DNA from: Deltaproteobacteria bacterium
GTDB lineage: Bacteria > Desulfobacterota > DSM-4660 > Desulfatiglandales > Desulfatiglandaceae
Reading direction: 5' to 3'
Length of the DNA: 14,537 nucleotides
Assembly: GCA_029932035.1 (NCBI GenBank)
Contig: JAOZQV010000002.1
Coordinates: 17,150-31,686, forward strand
Below the pieces are notes generated by a model. It was not told where the DNA came from. It ran no database searches and saw nothing but the letters and a program-made list of their open reading frames with translations. The position numbers and the translations under genes are program-made. Below are positions 12,886-14,537 of this stretch, piece by piece; the first letter of the stretch is position 1, and each line of letters opens with the position of its first letter.

Positions 12886-14337
12886 CTATCTATCACCATG
12901 TCCAATCCCATAGATCCACTCCAACGCGACCCGGGTATGTGGTGACATGGCGCCGTCCTTATCCACAACAGGATAGGAAAAAAGGATATGGCACAACCTG
13001 CCGAGAGGATCGGTAGAAACTGTACCGTTCCCGCCAATGACAGGAGGCCCGTCAACCAATACAAACTGATTCTCATTTTGGATATCCCGGTATTCCATTG
13101 CGTCTCTTCTGAAAAAGAATACCTTTTCATTAGGCTCATATTCGTAAAGGCCGGGCAGTAACCGGTCAAACCAGGTTTTTTGCTCCCCTGGCGGGAGGAA
13201 GAGGAGGAGATGACTTCCCTTAATCGGCCTTGCATATTTCTTGTTCAGTTCTTCCACGTCGAGCTGGTATGGGAGGTCCAGAAACTCGAGCATGTGAAAT
13301 ATATCCAATGGGATGATCCCATTCTGAAGATGCAGGAGTGATAACATGGGAAAGGCCCCGGTAAAACGGGGGTTGATCTCAATGGGGCAGATTTCCCGGC
13401 CTCGCTTATCGATAATGAAGTCGATCCCGAGTATACCTCTATATCCAAGGGAGGCGACATATTCTCCAATCGTGTTGGCCTGCTTCAGGGCATCCTCTTG
13501 AGTAACCGAAGACCAGCGCGTCTCATCCCATACGTGGCCACAAAATATCCCGTCCTCTAAAAAGCCGCTACAATAGGAGAGGTCAACGAGCTGTTCCTGG
13601 AGCCCTGATGTCAGGATGCCATGTCTTGTAATGCAGATAGCCACACTGGCCGGAATCCCCTCAACAAACTTGCGAATGGAGACAGATTTAAGCCGAACCT
13701 CCCGCCAGATATCCCCTCTCAACCTCTCCACAATGAGATCATACGCCTCGGCTGAACGAACAAAGAATGTCCCCCGTCCGCCACCCTGACCGATATCCGG
13801 GAGCTGGATCACTAATTCCGGACCTAACATGGAGGCCCACTCTTTATAGCCACGCTCACGGATTACCTCGATCGGCCAGATGCCACCGGGTACCTGGCGA
13901 AGACCAAGTCCTGCTGCCATTTGTTGAAAAAAGACCCTTTCCCTGAGCCTGAGACGCAGATCCGCGGGGTTGGCCAAAAGGATCCAGCCCTCTTTCTTAG
14001 CCAATCTCTCCAAATCAGGATAGTTCTGGTACAGTAAAAGGTGTTTCGGATTGGGAAGTTTGTCTAAGTGCTTTTTTACAAACTGATGGGCGAGTAGGCG
14101 GGCGGAATCGCGGGCGTTTGCCGGGGGAGAGCCATCTGTTTCTTCTTCCAGGCAGAAAATTTCCGTTTTCTTCCTGAGCTGGGGCAAGTCACCGGTTTTT
14201 CTTAAGGTTATAATGCGGTATGAATCAAAAAAATAGGAGGGTATGATCCTGGGAAAGGCCGTCATGCCCACGCCGACAAAAGTACCTTTCACAGACTCAA
14301 ACAGGTCTCTAACGTGGTCTAATTCCCGCAAGAACAT
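12886..14337 (-). CDS. ATP-grasp domain protein of unknown substrate
   Basis: ATP-grasp enzymes join a carboxylate to an amine or thiol through an acyl-phosphate. Seen in 483 residues: a pre-ATP-grasp alpha/beta region (about 1-120); the glycine-rich nucleotide loop DIGQGGGRGTFFV (181-193); the strand ICITRHGILTS (234-244); and the catalytic core GYRGILGIDFIID (298-310) with EICPIEINPRFTGAFP (315-330), where E320, N322 and R324 are the expected Mg-ATP and phosphate ligands. A further 150 residues (330-483) lack a motif I know. An in-frame TGA immediately precedes the ATG, fixing the longest start, but the ribosome site is weak. The gene follows the stop of a peptide-transporter ATPase by 12 bp, so it is probably cotranscribed and perhaps translationally coupled. 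A role in modifying or making a peptide or amino-acid ligand moved by that transporter is an inference. Confidence 0.88.
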   Translation of the reverse strand: MFLRELDHVRDLFESVKGTFVGVGMTAFPRIIPSYFFDSYRIITLRKTGDLPQLRKKTEIFCLEEETDGSPPANARDSARLLAHQFVKKHLDKLPNPKHLLLYQNYPDLERLAKKEGWILLANPADLRLRLRERVFFQQMAAGLGLRQVPGGIWPIEVIRERGYKEWASMLGPELVIQLPDIGQGGGRGTFFVRSAEAYDLIVERLRGDIWREVRLKSVSIRKFVEGIPASVAICITRHGILTSGLQEQLVDLSYCSGFLEDGIFCGHVWDETRWSSVTQEDALKQANTIGEYVASLGYRGILGIDFIIDKRGREICPIEINPRFTGAFPMLSLLHLQNGIIPLDIFHMLEFLDLPYQLDVEELNKKYARPIKGSHLLLFLPPGEQKTWFDRLLPGLYEYEPNEKVFFFRRDAMEYRDIQNENQFVLVDGPPVIGGNGTVSTDPLGRLCHILFSYPVVDKDGAMSPHTRVALEWIYGIGHGDR

Positions 14338-14349
14338 TCATTCTACTCT

Positions 14350-14537
14350 TTAAGTACTCCCCTGCTGAAAACAAGCAACAAAATGGCCATCACTAAGCTG
14401 GGCTAAACCAGGTTGCTTCCCGCCGCATTTATCTTCATGTGCGGCCGCGCACCTTGGAAAGAATACACACCCCGCATCTTCATCCACATCACGGTCCTTG
14501 GTGAGAAGAGTTCCATAACGCTTCGCGTCCCTATCAT
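14350..14537 (-). CDS. Oligopeptide/dipeptide ABC transporter ATP-binding protein, C-terminal fragment (cut by window edge)
   Basis: Only the last 61 codons are inside the window. They carry the hallmark C-terminal extension of OppD/OppF/DppD-type ATPases: DAGCVFFPRC, then C at +8, and PGLAQLSDGHFVACF, giving a C-x5-C-x7-C-x17-C cluster. The four cysteines are the set proposed to hold an iron-sulphur cluster in some of these ATPases. The stop TAA at 14350-14352 is 12 bp before the ATP-grasp start, so the two form an operon whose upstream part (permeases, binding protein) should lie beyond 14537. The Walker motifs are outside the window. Peptide specificity is unknown. Confidence 0.85.
   Translation of the reverse strand, partial: DRDAKRYGTLLTKDRDVDEDAGCVFFPRCAAAHEDKCGGKQPGLAQLSDGHFVACFQQGST

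Overview
The window is 14.5 kb of chromosomal-looking bacterial DNA of roughly balanced base composition. Genes are densely packed and nearly all lie on the minus strand. No rRNA, tRNA, CRISPR array, transposase or phage structural block is visible. The gene families (a WecC/VipA-like nucleotide-sugar dehydrogenase, SUMF1-fold secreted protein, Opp-type ABC transporter with ATP-grasp protein, and an S74-tailed secreted repeat protein) suggest a Gram-negative, probably anaerobic bacterium. A Desulfobacterota-like lineage is my best guess, but the sequence alone does not prove it.

Layout. Positions 9-2517 (minus) hold a signal-peptide SUMF1-fold protein followed by a nucleotide-sugar dehydrogenase. 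They are 34 bp apart, with a small (TTGTTAY)x3 tandem heptamer in the gap. Positions 2753-10038 (minus) are the centre of interest. One tight gene string encodes, in transcription order, a 986-residue helical-repeat protein with highly charged ends, a 104-residue J-domain protein whose HPD motif reads PPD, a GrpE-like exchange factor, a divergent Hsp70 (DnaK-like), an 88-residue zinc-ribbon protein, and an N-formylglutamate-amidohydrolase-family enzyme. The junctions are TAG|ATG, TAG|ATG, 69 bp, a 4-bp ATGA overlap, and 90 bp. A good sigma70-type promoter (TTGACA, 17 bp, CATACT) lies just upstream. This is a complete Hsp70/J/NEF set that is clearly not the housekeeping dnaK operon and is bundled with proteins of unknown function.

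Divergent from that operon is a decayed brnTA-type toxin-antitoxin locus. It has an apparently intact BrnA/CopG-like antitoxin (10303-10569) and, overlapping its start, a short frame (10146-10325) that reads as the C-terminal half of a BrnT toxin. About 570 bp without a gene follow, carrying a second tandem-heptamer tract, a small GC hairpin, a putative promoter and an inverted repeat. Then comes a secreted protein (11137-12705, plus) with 16 imperfect copies of a roughly 17-residue NTFxGYxAG repeat, a peptidase-S74 (endosialidase-type chaperone) domain with the Ser-Lys pair, and a C-terminal coiled coil.

Convergent with it, 12886-14337 (minus) encodes an ATP-grasp protein. It sits 12 bp downstream of a gene cut by the window edge (14350-14537), whose four-cysteine tail is that of an OppD/DppD-type peptide-transporter ATPase.

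How the genes fit together: the J, GrpE and Hsp70 proteins should form one chaperone cycle, with the helical-repeat and zinc-ribbon proteins as likely client adaptors or scaffolds. This is inference from gene order and domains; nothing in the sequence identifies the client.
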